Assembly (NCBI GenBank): GCA_027596035.1
Contig: JADGJA010000451.1
Location: 1-18,206, forward strand
From: Thoreauomyces humboldtii
Taxonomy: Eukaryota > Chytridiomycota > Chytridiomycetes > Spizellomycetales > Powellomycetaceae
Reading direction: 5' to 3'
Length of the DNA: 18,206 nucleotides
Part shown: positions 8,955 to 17,921 of the stretch, one piece after another
Layout: each line of letters starts with the position of its first letter
How positions within the stretch are numbered: the stretch's first letter is position 1
Notes under the pieces: generated by a model
The model's database searches: none
What the model saw: only the letters and a program-made list of their open reading frames with translations
What the model was told of the DNA's origin: nothing
Made by a program: the position numbers and the translations under genes

Positions 8955-9172
8955 CAACATTGGCAAGGCTCGAAGGTTCCAACTCAATTCCCAGTCGAAC
9001 GGAGCCTCAGGAATGTCACGAATCTGAATGTCACAACACAGCATCTGGTGGGATCCCTTTCGCGTTGAGCGACAAGTTTGGGGATCGAAAGAAAGCCAGC
9101 TCGACGACTAGGTACAGGACGTGCTAATTGCCATCTCAGAAAAGTTGCTTGGGAACGTTTTTGTGGTACGCA

Positions 9173-9313
9173 ATGGCCGCCGCCTTTTTTGCGGCCTTCT
9201 TAGCCCTGTTATCCACCTCAGCCACCATCCCGGGTGAGATGAGGGTCCAGGACCAGAGTCCGAGGTCTTTCACCAGAGTCCCACATGCTCAACAACGATC
9301 TGTACAGTCCTAA
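9173..9313 (+). CDS. Possible tiny secreted peptide (46 aa), weak
   Basis: The ATG at 9173 opens MAAAFFAAFLALLSTSATIP, which looks like a signal peptide, followed by a short polar tail. There is no other support: no promoter, no intron and no family. The hydrophobic composition could be chance, since the DNA here is a GGCCGC..GCGGCC inverted repeat. Confidence 0.15.
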   Translation: MAAAFFAAFLALLSTSATIPGEMRVQDQSPRSFTRVPHAQQRSVQS

Positions 9314-9343
9314 TATTCTTGTCTGAAACTTTTGAAGACCTAT

Positions 9344-9730
9344 CTACGGGCTGCTCTGTCCATGCTTAATCTTGTTGGCAGCAATCCAATCCTCAAATCC
9401 ATGCATGTGTTGCGGCGAAGTCTTGTGATCAGCAGACACCACTAGACCTCGTCCCGAGGTAAGATCTATATGAGGTCTCACATGCACTGGTTTGTCGGAG
9501 TTGTCGTTGTGTCCAAACGAGGGGGGCATGTTTGGGTATACGGCTAGTACTTTAGCATTCAACATAGCTATCTCCGCATCCTTAGTCTTCCATGTCTCCA
9601 GTGCACTAGCTTCAAGTTAGGGTGTAGCATATGTCTTCTTGAACTGTGCCTTCCAAGCGTTCCATCGAGCTGTCACGTCATCCTGGGGCACGGGCGACGA
9701 GCGAGGATCGATGCGGCTGCAGTCGGTCAT
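9344..9730 (-). pseudogene. I29 (cathepsin propeptide)-like small reading frame with an in-frame TAA
   Basis: The ATG at 9730 opens 37 codons that run into TAA at 9617-9619; the same frame then continues for about 90 codons to a TAG at 9344. Read across the stop, the pattern W-x2-WKAQFKKTYATP then LEASALETW and DAEIAMLNA matches inhibitor I29, the propeptide domain that blocks C1A cysteine peptidases. The stop sits where family members commonly carry Glu, one base away from GAA. There is no peptidase domain, so the intact form would be a stand-alone propeptide-type inhibitor of about 128 residues. The C-terminus (GFEDWIAANKIKHG) is not family-typical. The stop is part of CTAAC followed by CTAG, so a very short or unusual intron is another possibility, but splicing there would remove part of the motif. 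Decay by point mutation is the simplest reading. Confidence 0.45.
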
Positions 9731-10176
9731 CGTTATTGCTAGATAGATCGTGGTATAGATGAAGTTTGAAGGCTTTAGAAGTGGTAAAGGCTTTGAAAGT
9801 GGTGGAAGTGGTGGAAGGCTTTGACAAGGCGGGGAGGAACGACCCAGTGTAACGCTTTTAAACGTGCACGAGACACCGGTAACCGGTTGATAGCGGCATA
9901 CCGATGTATCGATACAGTATTTTGCGTGGTCGGATTTTTTAATTTTTGGCTGTGTACCACCTGACAAAAACGCTCACAGGACACAACCTGCGCCTACGTG
10001 TTGTACCGTTTGCGGCAACTCTACCGGTACTACTTTACTGGACCAGCCATCTTCACGTCGCGGACAACCTTCGCCAGGATTGCTCAAAATGCCCGCTGAT
10101 AGGCGCTTTCCCCCGACGACTCGTCCAGGCGTCGAACCAGGAGTCTCTTTGAATCCGCACATCTGTCTATCGTATC
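9731..10176. other. Divergent region between the I29-like frame and the GH26-like gene
   Basis: Apart from an imperfect tandem repeat at 9769-9825, no gene or clear core promoter is visible. It should carry the promoters of both divergent neighbours. Confidence 0.45.
9769..9825. repeat. Degenerate tandem repeat around AAGGCTTTGAAAGTGGTGG
   Basis: The word AAGGCTTT recurs three times with (G)AAGTGGT-type filler between copies. It lies just upstream of the start of the I29-like frame, in its leader or promoter. Confidence 0.7.
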
Positions 10177-11804
10177 ATGAAGATCATCCTCGCTTCAGCT
10201 GGCGCACTCGCGTTGACCGCTGCTGTTGTGGCAGGCCAGACGACTCCGGCTGCCGCCACGGCACCAGCAGCAGCAGCAGCAGCGCCAGCGACCTTTAACA
10301 CATACACCGCCCCTGGCATCATGTTCGGCGCCTGGATGGACACGACTCCCGGTCGTGACACTCCCGTCGCCCTCAATCAGCGTCTCGGCTTCAACCTATC
10401 GCTCGTCCACTTGTCGGAGAACCTCCCGATCGATTTCAACAACCCACCTCCAACCCAGCTGCTCGACCAGACCTACACGGACGCCATCCTCTACCTCTCG
10501 GTCATCCCAGCCACCACGCCCGACGCGATCACCGACACTCAGATCGATGACCTGGCCAAGCAACTCGGTGGATACACCACGAACGGACGCACCGTCATCC
10601 TTCGTCTCGGAGCCGAGATGAACGGTAACTGGCAGCCGTACGGTCAGCTTCCCGTGGCTTTCAAAGCCTTCTGGTTGAGGGTTTGGACTGCCGTTCGCGC
10701 CATCCCCGCCAACGTTCCCCCCGCGACGGGTCGCGGCGGAGTGAGCTTCCTCTGGGCGCCGAACCCTATGGGCAACTCGTGAGTGCGGTACCTCCACATC
10801 TCTATCGAAGAGGATTTCGGGTGCTCGATGGACTCATCCAGGTTCATCGTCTTTCCCTTCAGATACCCTTGGCACACAGCGAACACGATGACCGCTGCCA
10901 GAAACGCAACCGAGTTTGCAGCCCTGGACACGAACAACGACGGTGTCTTCGACGGCCAAGATGACGGTTACTCCCCCTTCTACCCGGGAAGCCAGTACGT
11001 CGACTGGGTCGGTCTCTCGACTTACTGGTTCGGTACCACCTCGCCCTATCGCAACAACGTCGTCGCCCAACCCGGATACATGGAACAGTACTGTCACGGT
11101 TTGGCAGCCGGTGGCTTCGGACCGGATTTCTACAACGTGTATGCGGTGGGAGATGACAAGCCGTTCTTTGTCGCTGAGGGTGGAGCCGCTTTGCACGAGT
11201 ATATGATCGCCAACACTTCGGACACCGCTAATCTGGGTGCTATCGCCGTTGGACCTGGAGAAGTCGCTCTCAAACAATCATGGTGGCAAGAGGTAAGGCA
11301 CAACGAGATGTGCATCATGCTACCACCCTTCCCTGTCTTCTTGCTGACTTATCTTCCCCCTCCTTCCAGTACCTCACCAACGCCACATTCCTGGAGGCCC
11401 ATCCGCGGTTGAAGGCCGTGTCGCTCTTCGAATGGGAGAAGCCCGAAGAGGTGACGATGCGTGATTTCCGGATCTCCCACGCTCCCGCGGTTCTCGCAGC
11501 CTTCAAAGCCGACTTCTCATCTGCCGGCATCATGAGCCGATACACCTTGGGCGGATACGCCGACATCGTCACGGACCCTTCCCTGAACCCCAACCAGACC
11601 GTCCCCGTCCGGCCCGTCCCCGTCCCGACCGTATCGACACCGGTCGCCGGTAGCGGTACCGCGCCATCGTCCGTGTCGCCGAGCGCGTCGAACGTGCCGA
11701 AACCTTCTGGCATCGAGATCGAGAAGAGCGCTGCGGCCGGCCGTGGCGCGTCTGTGGCGGTTGGTGCCATTGCGGCGGCCATTGCGGTTGCGTTCTTGGT
11801 TTGA
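10177..11804 (+). CDS. Secreted GH26-like glycosidase, probably GPI-anchored
   Basis: Exons 10177-10778, 10863-11292 and 11370-11804 give 488 residues with all junctions in phase. Residues 1-20 are a signal peptide, followed by an Ala/Pro/Thr-rich segment partly coded by a CAG-type repeat. The catalytic (beta/alpha)8-type core spans about 41-395. Glu147 in LRLGAEMNGNW is the likely acid/base, matching the HEMNG-type motif of GH26, and Glu306 in PFFVAEGGA is the likely nucleophile. YPGSQYVDWVGLSTYWFG (241-258) is also typical of GH26-like proteins. A loop DTNNDGVFDGQD (223-234) fits the EF-hand calcium spacing. The C-terminus has a Pro/Thr/Ser/Val linker (417-457) and ends in a hydrophobic stretch (GASVAVGAIAAAIAVAFLV) after small residues, as in a GPI-attachment signal. 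GH26 enzymes mostly act on beta-mannans or mixed beta-glucans; here a role in wall remodelling or polysaccharide use is inferred, and the exact substrate is unknown. Confidence 0.85.
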
Positions 11805-12460
11805 GCCTTCGCGGACTTGTAACCTTGACTTTTTCGGGGAAAGATCTCATGGTAGCATATACTTCCTCACCGTGATTATAGATATATGTAGCATAGGGCT
11901 CCGATGAGTGCTGATCAAGCGATCCATAGATAGCAGCATCAACAGAGATGGGATGATATACCGTTGGGCTTCTCTGTGAGCAACATCGGTCGGTCCTTGT
12001 CTGACCAGTGAGATCTGAGGTTGGACGTTTCGGTCATCACGAAGGTTCGTCCTCGGGCCGGAGTTGAGCGGTGAGGTTGGTGGCGACCGTAAACAGACCT
12101 TTGAGTGCTGGATGCTGCGCATGACATGACAAGTGCTTACGCAGATGAGCCCGCACCGCGAAGCTTCGGGCAACAGTAGGAAGCTCCCTGCGAAGCCAGT
12201 CCCCGAACGGTCACCTTTGCATCGCCTTGTATCGGGGGGCAGGTTGCTCGCTCGGAATGCTGAAGGGTTGCGTGGGAAAGTCTGCTCTGGGAAAGATCCG
12301 ACAGGGCCCCCGCAAAGTTCCTAAACCTTATTCGCGGCCATCTTCCCAACGGCAGGCAAGGCATTCCAAGCCGCTTCGGAGTAGACTTCACAAAGGTTCA
12401 ACGGCCTGCAGGTCCTGAAACAGCAGCAGCAGCAGCAGCACCATCAAGCGAGTGTAAAGG
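11805..12460. other. Intergenic region; leader of the SVIP-like gene with a (CAG)6 tract
   Basis: No gene is supported. It holds the 3' UTR of the GH26-like gene and the promoter of the next one. A (CAG)6 tract lies at 12421-12440, only 20 nt before the ATG at 12461. Confidence 0.55.
12421..12440 (+). repeat. (CAG)6 trinucleotide tract in a 5' leader
   Basis: Six CAG units plus CA stand directly before the start of the small VIM-containing gene. The tract probably lies in the 5' UTR and may vary between strains. Confidence 0.8.
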
Positions 12461-12934
12461 ATGGGCAACGCGTGTTTCGGTGGTTCCAGGAAGGGTGGAG
12501 AACGACTCGGGGGTTCTGCCGACGACGTCAACGATTCCACCGCACACTCTCGCTCATCCTCCTCCGGAATCCCCGGCGCGAGGGAAGCACGTCTAGCTGC
12601 CGCAGAACAGCGTGCTCAGGTGCGTTCGAGAACCCATGGGAATACATGGATCCCATGAAAAAAAAAAAGAACATGCGACAATTCGCCTTACATGTGTCGT
12701 GTCGTGTGTCGTGTCCAGGCATCAACGTCGAGGGGCGTCAAGGGAAGCGGTGGGGCGCTCGCTGCGAAGCTGGAAGCGCAAAACTCGATCGGACCTGGAA
12801 GGGTTCCCATGGACGCTCGTCGGGAGGCGGATCCTGCGAGCGACGTGAGTCTGAAAGAGGCATTCTTACCTCAAGCCATAGATCGCAGACCATCTCATGC
12901 ACTGTTGTTTCCGTTGCAGTGGAGGGGAAGTTGA
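12461..12934 (+). CDS. Small VCP/p97-interacting-motif protein (SVIP-like), three exons
   Basis: Exons 12461-12619, 12719-12844 and 12920-12934 give 99 residues. The protein begins MGNACFGG: Gly2 fits an N-myristoylation site and Cys5 could be palmitoylated, so it should sit on a membrane. REARLAAAEQR (41-51) matches the VCP-interacting motif RX5AAX2R exactly and is followed by SRG, as in the animal small VCP-interacting protein SVIP, which inhibits p97/Cdc48 work in ER-associated degradation. Overall length, the lipid-anchored start, the low-complexity polar body and a Trp near the C-terminus (WRGS) also fit SVIP. Intron 1 (12620-12718) contains an A10 run. Intron 2 (12845-12919) is 75 nt, has standard ends (GTGAGT..GCAG) but no in-frame stop, so retention would give a 124-residue form ending in the same four residues. 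The motif match is seen directly; function is inferred from the family. Confidence 0.75.
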
Positions 12935-13401
12935 CGAGGGCAAACGCCTCGAGGAACGCCGAGGAGGAGCCAAGTCACCGAACCGCATGTTGGCAGTGCG
13001 ATACCCGGTACACATGTGATAGAAGGATGCTGGTCCGTGGATTTCTCACGCTAAATAATCGCACTGATTTCTTTGCCCCGCTGTTGCTGCGTTTTGGCGT
13101 CCTGGTGGGCGAAGGTGATGCGAGGCTGCGCCCACCATGAACGCAATGCTCTGATGTGCGCTTCTGCTTGCGCTGAATCCCCGAATGCTCGACCACCGAA
13201 GCGCCCTGGACCCATGCCTTTCCGCTGTTCCTGGAGTCCCCACCCACTCGGTATCTCAATTCTGTGACTGGTGCCTTCAAAGCCGGTATCACCAGGAAGC
13301 ATTTTGCCGTCAGGGTCACCAGCACGTTTCGGTGCTGCGTGCGAACATTCCTGCTTTGCAAAAAAAATGTTCCATAGTGTCCCCAGTGCCGGAATCCAGT
13401 G

Positions 13402-13415
13402 CGAGGGATCCCTCG
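13402..13415. promoter_or_regulatory. Perfect 14-bp palindrome CGAGGGATCCCTCG
   Basis: The two halves are exact complements with no spacer. It stands in non-coding DNA 1.4 kb before the velvet start codon. Function unknown. Confidence 0.3.
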
Positions 13416-13743
13416 GGTTACGATTCCTTGGTACGCTGGATCGCGACGTTGCGACTTCCGGGTAGTTGTATACGTTGTCCGATTCTGTGCAGGGCACAGC
13501 CACAGCCGAGACAAAACCGCCACATCGCCACAACACTAACCGTGGAGACAGACGGTTCGGTACGACCCGATCGAGGGGAGGGGCTGGTCGGCAACCTTTG
13601 TACAGCTGACCCCCGTCGATGATTGACTTCCCATAAAAAACGATGCCTTCGGGAGGAGAAGGTGCAGGGAGGCGATCGGCCATTGTCCACTTTGTGGGAG
13701 CGAGTGGTGAGGGGAGGAGTGGAGATCATAATCGTACAACAAA

Positions 13744-13759
13744 TGTACACATGTGTACA
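13744..13759. promoter_or_regulatory. Perfect 16-bp palindrome TGTACACATGTGTACA
   Basis: This is the longest perfect palindrome I noticed in the window. It lies about 1.05 kb upstream of the velvet ATG. The half site TGTACA suggests a homodimeric factor, but no specific regulator can be named. Confidence 0.4.
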
Positions 13760-14809
13760 GTACCAGGCTACCAGCCTTGCCAGGGAACAGAGTCGGCTGG
13801 CAACCGCTTGCAGGGAGGAGGAGAGGAGAACCAGGGTCCGCTCCTCTGGCGTGGTGAACCAGGAGAATCTGTTGCCCGTCGCGCGCGCGACAGAGACACC
13901 CGCCCTTCCCTTCCTGGCCGGCGCTGGGTGCGGGCGCGCGTGTGGAAGCGCGAACCCCCCGAAGCGTTTAGCCCGTGTTGGTTGCGCTGAACAAAGAGAG
14001 ACAAGAGAGCATCCGCACCGTCAGCCACCCACCCCTTTGCCTCTGTCGTACGCAGGGTTCTCGCTCGCTCGCTACGTCTGTGTCTGTTCTGTCTGTCGGT
14101 CCCTTCAGTACCTACAGTAGTACCACCGCTACCTACCGCTCTCTCACACCGACCGGTAACCGATTGCACACTTGCAGAAAGTGTTGCAAATTCCACTGCG
14201 TACTCATCTGAGGCCGGCTCGCTTCGCAATTCCTCGGCCCCTCCTCTTCGACTCTCCCCGAACGCATAGCTCTGTTACACTCTGTCGGCAGGTGGGAATT
14301 TTCCATCACCTTGACGATCACCATTATCCCGCTCGCTCACTCAGACCTGTCCCACCGGAAGCGCGCCAAAGTGCATCGCTCCCTAACCATCCCGGTCTCC
14401 TCTTTGCTCGCATCCATCAATATCTCCCGACCTGACAACACGACGATCCGGGAATTCGCCGCATCTAGGGCATCCAATCACAGAACTTGCAGCAGGACCT
14501 TTGGACTCGTGAGCTTCGACGCCTACCCGAACTCGCAAATCGATCAACGGTGGCACACTTTTCGTGCTCGAAGGAAGCCCCAGGACTTCAACAGCAGGAC
14601 TTGACGGTCCATCGACACGTCGGTCGATCCCTATAGCATCCTTGATCTTCCTGCGTGCATCCGCGCTGTTGATCATTGCATCCCCGCCGGTTCCTGCGCA
14701 GTCAAGCAACCCAACCGACCCAGTTGGGAGGAAATTCGATATCCGGTGCACATCTGGCTACGATCTACCTAGACTGCGCACAGAGGTGATCGGTAACCTC
14801 GCATCAGCA

Positions 14810-16702
14810 ATGGCATCGCATCATGAGCCATCCTTGTCCTGGAACGGATACACGTCATTGGCACCTCCCTCCACACGGGCGTCCTCGATGAGCACGTCTC
14901 ATCCGTCACTTCGACAAACGGTCGTCCCGGCCCTGCGCAACGTAATCGCTCAGCGTACTCTCCTGGATCGGTCCGCATCATCGCTCGAAAGCTCCGTGTC
15001 TCATCATCCCTACCATCATTCTCACCTTCACCAGCAGCATCACGTCGATCAGGTCCTACCAGGTTTCCCTGTACCGTCTTTGGCCCCTTACCCGATACCA
15101 CTCGCGAACATCTACACTGGAAGTCATGACAACATTGTTCCGGTCAACCAGATGCAACCCTCATTGATCGCCAACCCGAATCCGGCCGGTCTCGTCGCAT
15201 CCGACCGCGGTTGGTCTATCCCCGATATGAACGTGGCGGCCGCCGACCCAGTTGACGCGAACGCTGGCTTTTGGGACCCGGAGAGGACTCCGGAACTCAT
15301 GACCGAGTCTCAGGAATCAATGACGAGTCCCATGGCAACTCCGATCTTCTCTTCATCGTCCGTGCTTCCCATCCCCATCTCCATTCCCATCCCAACCATA
15401 GACTCCAAAAACTACACCGACAACGCCGACTCTAGAGACCATCAAAACGATCGAGACGACGACGACATCGGTGCTCGAGATGAAACTCCGCCGGGCTACG
15501 CAATCAAGGGCGGGAGAAAGCTATCATCTGCTTCCCAGGTCTCATCTCAGCACCAGCAGGATCAGCAGAACAACAAGTTCTCGCTCGCATTCTTCTCCAT
15601 GACGGATTCGGATCAAAAAGAGACGGAGGCCATCCTCAGTCGCAGTCAGTTGATCGTCAGACAGCAACCGGTTCGAGCTCGAATGATCGGGTTCGGGGAG
15701 AAGGACCGGCGACCGATCGGTGAGTTTCGAGATTTCTTGGTGCTGTCAAAGTCGTTGTCTGGAAGTGGTCGGGTCCGCTTGTTGCTGATGCGATAGCTTT
15801 GATTTCACCGCCGTTAGACCCGCCACCTATACTTCAGATCAGACTGCGATCGGAAGATGGTCAAGCTCTCATCAGGTTAGAAAGAAGCATGCAAATCTTT
15901 CCTCTCATGCAAAATGTCCACCTTCGTTGACTCCAACGGACCTCCATCCCACAGCTATCCAACAGCAGCTCACGTCGTAGCACACGCCTCTCTCGTCTCA
16001 GAATGCGGGAACCACGAACGAAGCGTGGTCGTCAACCCCTTTTCCAACCACTCCTCGCACTCGCACGCATCATCCTCATCCTCCACATCGTCAAACCACC
16101 ATCCTGGATCACCCACCGAACTCAATTCGCCCTTCGCCGCCCACATGCAGGTCCTCATAGGTAACCTGGTCTCCCCGTGTCACATACTCTCCGACCTCGA
16201 CGGGACAAAGAGCATGTTCTTCGCCTTTCCCGATATCAGCGTGAGGGTCAGTGGGAGGTACAGGCTCAAGTTCTTGGTCTTTGATGTCAATAGGTGAGGG
16301 ATTCGGTCGAGGCGATGATGAAATTTTCGAGTCATGGCCTTCCTCATGCTTCTTCCAATCTTTTCCTGTCTCTAGCTCGCTCGCATCACCAGACGCGGTC
16401 GTCACCACCCCGCACTGCGCCATCTCGGACGTCTTCACCGTCTATCATCCGAAAGAGTTCCCGGGCATGGGAGGTAAGGCACGGAATCGACCACCCAGGG
16501 GCGGGGGTCCACTGGACAGCCGACTCACTAGTTCTGTGGGGTGATTGACTTTGGGTTTTGGTTCGGTTCCAAAGACTCGACGACTTTGTCAAAGTGTCTC
16601 TCCCGACAGGGACTACGGATCCACATCCGCGTGGACGCTCATACGAAGCTCAAGGTCCTTCCAGTACGATACGGCGACGTCGGACTCGCCGCAGAGCCAT
16701 AG
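14810..16702 (+). CDS. Velvet-domain transcription regulator, five exons
   Basis: Velvet proteins are fungal nuclear regulators that dimerise and bind DNA to link development, light and secondary metabolism. Exons 14810-15719, 15818-15875, 15955-16293, 16376-16473 and 16575-16702 give 510 residues, all in phase. Residues 1-279 are low-complexity (Ser, His, Pro, Gln and an Asp-rich run) and probably disordered. The velvet domain starts at LIVRQQPVRARMIGFGEKD (281-299) with RRPIDPPPILQIRL. It is interrupted by a Ser/His-rich insertion (353-385) and resumes with LIGNLVSP, FFAFPDISVRVSGRYRLKF and the closing FPGMGDSTTLSKCLSRQG (464-481). The insertion recalls VelB-like members, but the C-terminal position of the domain and the short tail prevent a firm VelB or VosA call. 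ATG at 14810 is the first in frame; the frame stays open for 82 codons above it, so an upstream exon or longer start cannot be excluded. Confidence 0.93.
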
Positions 16703-17606
16703 CATTTCACCCTTCGGCATCACCACCGCCGGGATGGAAAGAGGGTGGCGAGAACGCTCTTTTACTCTCTTTCTATCCCCCGGCTATACCATCGCTCCCC
16801 ACTCTCGCCGCGCCCTCCTCATCGTGATCGCAAATACTCTTGTTGCCCATACCACGCATACCCCCCTCCCCCGCCTCCCCGCGGGCATCCTTGACCTTAT
16901 ACTCCTTATGTTCCTCTGTTTGTACTGTTCCCTACTTTCCGCATCCCCTCCCTGCCTCCCCCTTCGGACACTTCTTTCGGCGTCTTGTTTCCTTTTCGTG
17001 TCTTTTTCTTTTCACATGTATCCTTTTCTTCCTTCAGTACAAGCAGCACACGTGGTCCTTTTCTTCGAATCTTCTGTACAGTAAATGTCGCTGGATCTCT
17101 GTCTCTCCTCACCTCATGCCGACGAGCGGGAGGACATGAGCCCTGAGCTGAACGGCAAAGGGATGGGGTGTCCAAAAGTCGGGGGGGACTCTGGCTGGCT
17201 GCTGGCACCCTGTCAATCGGGATTGGACAGCCCCTCGCCTACACAGTCGGAGTGACTTGCTTCTGCACAGCTTCCCGTGACCTGGAGCGGAAGCAATTTT
17301 CATCTGTGGGATCGTCGTGCAGATGGTGGTGGGGGGACGGGGGTTCTGGGATGAATGTGAGGATGCGGGGTACCGGTGTTTCGATAACCCTGGCTCTTGA
17401 GTCCGGCTTCCTCCGTGTGAGAAGGGTAGGAAAACCCAGCGGCGCCTCTGGGAGGGGTCATTGGCAAGCGACGTGGGGGTCCAAGACGATACTACATGAG
17501 GAGGAGCAAAAGTCAAGAAAAGGGCCTCAAGGGTTGACCACTTCGATAAACCGCTACCCTACCCCCATCGTTCTTGTCAATTCCTTTCCCCAACGTTTTA
17601 TCTGCC

Positions 17607-17630
17607 ATGCCTCCTGGCGGCGTTCGTTGA
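17607..17630 (+). other. Possible upstream ORF (MPPGGVR) before the right-edge gene
   Basis: An ATG at 17607 opens seven codons and stops at TGA, about 290 nt before the main ATG at 17922. It would act as an upstream ORF only if transcription starts above it, which cannot be seen. Confidence 0.2.
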
Positions 17631-17741
17631 GGGATCGGGGACACGGGGTGTCGGTGCGTTCTCTGTTCTTGTGCTGCGCATCCCCTTTCCTTGTCCGTTC
17701 GTTTCGGACGCGTGAAGCGGCTTTCCCACCCCCAACAACCT

Positions 17742-17786
17742 CCCCCGTCGTCCCCGTCGTCCCCGTCGTCCTCGTCGTCGTCCTCT
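17742..17786 (+). repeat. Tandem CCCGTCGTC / CGTCGT repeat in a leader
   Basis: Three or more copies of a CCCGTCGTC unit decay into CGT/CGTC repeats. It lies in the probable 5' UTR or promoter of the right-edge gene. Confidence 0.7.
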
Positions 17787-17921
17787 CCACGGTCCGCATT
17801 CATCAACGGAACAGCAAAGTCTCCACAGAAACCCGGGTCTCCCGTCTCCTCACCTCAAATCCCATTCGCGTCGTCCCATCCTCTCATTCAACCCGTCTTC
17901 CCGAAGCGATAACCCAACAAC

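Larger units (their letters stand above)
8750..9343. other. Intergenic region upstream of the SDR gene
   Basis: No supported gene. It contains a hairpin with TACAGTA repeats (8882-8954) in the likely SDR promoter and a tiny plus-strand frame at 9173-9313. Confidence 0.5.
12935..14809. other. Long non-coding region upstream of the velvet gene
   Basis: About 1.9 kb without a supported gene. It contains the 3' UTR of the SVIP-like gene and the promoter and leader of the velvet regulator. Long minus-strand frames (13051-13683 and 12975-13523) overlap each other in different frames and do not look like protein. Two perfect palindromes (13402-13415, 13744-13759) and a C/T-rich leader (about 14030-14450) are the visible structures. 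Confidence 0.5.
16703..17921. other. Intergenic region between the velvet gene and the right-edge gene
   Basis: No gene is supported over 1.2 kb. A strongly C/T-rich stretch runs from about 16850 to 17040, probably the 3' UTR of the velvet gene. Near the right end, a pyrimidine-rich leader holds a tandem CCCGTCGTC repeat and a tiny upstream ORF. Confidence 0.5.

Noticed and set aside
10085..10165. B-box-like GGTTCGACGCC on the minus strand, possible tRNA gene
   Set aside because: The surrounding bases do not form a T-stem, anticodon arm or acceptor stem.
13051..13683. 210-residue minus-strand open frame starting with ATG
   Set aside because: A second long frame (12975-13523) overlaps it in another frame, no family motif or splice pattern is visible, and the composition (many Arg, Gly, Pro, Ser and mixed charged residues) looks like translated non-coding DNA.
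16850..17040. C/T-rich stretch after the velvet gene, considered as a remnant of a transposon tail or telomere-like repeat
   Set aside because: There is no repeat unit, terminal inverted repeat or target-site duplication; it fits an ordinary pyrimidine-rich untranslated region.
17691..17912. Ser/Pro-rich open frame just before the right-edge gene
   Set aside because: It has no ATG start, and its sequence is the direct product of the CCCGTCGTC repeat and a pyrimidine-rich leader.
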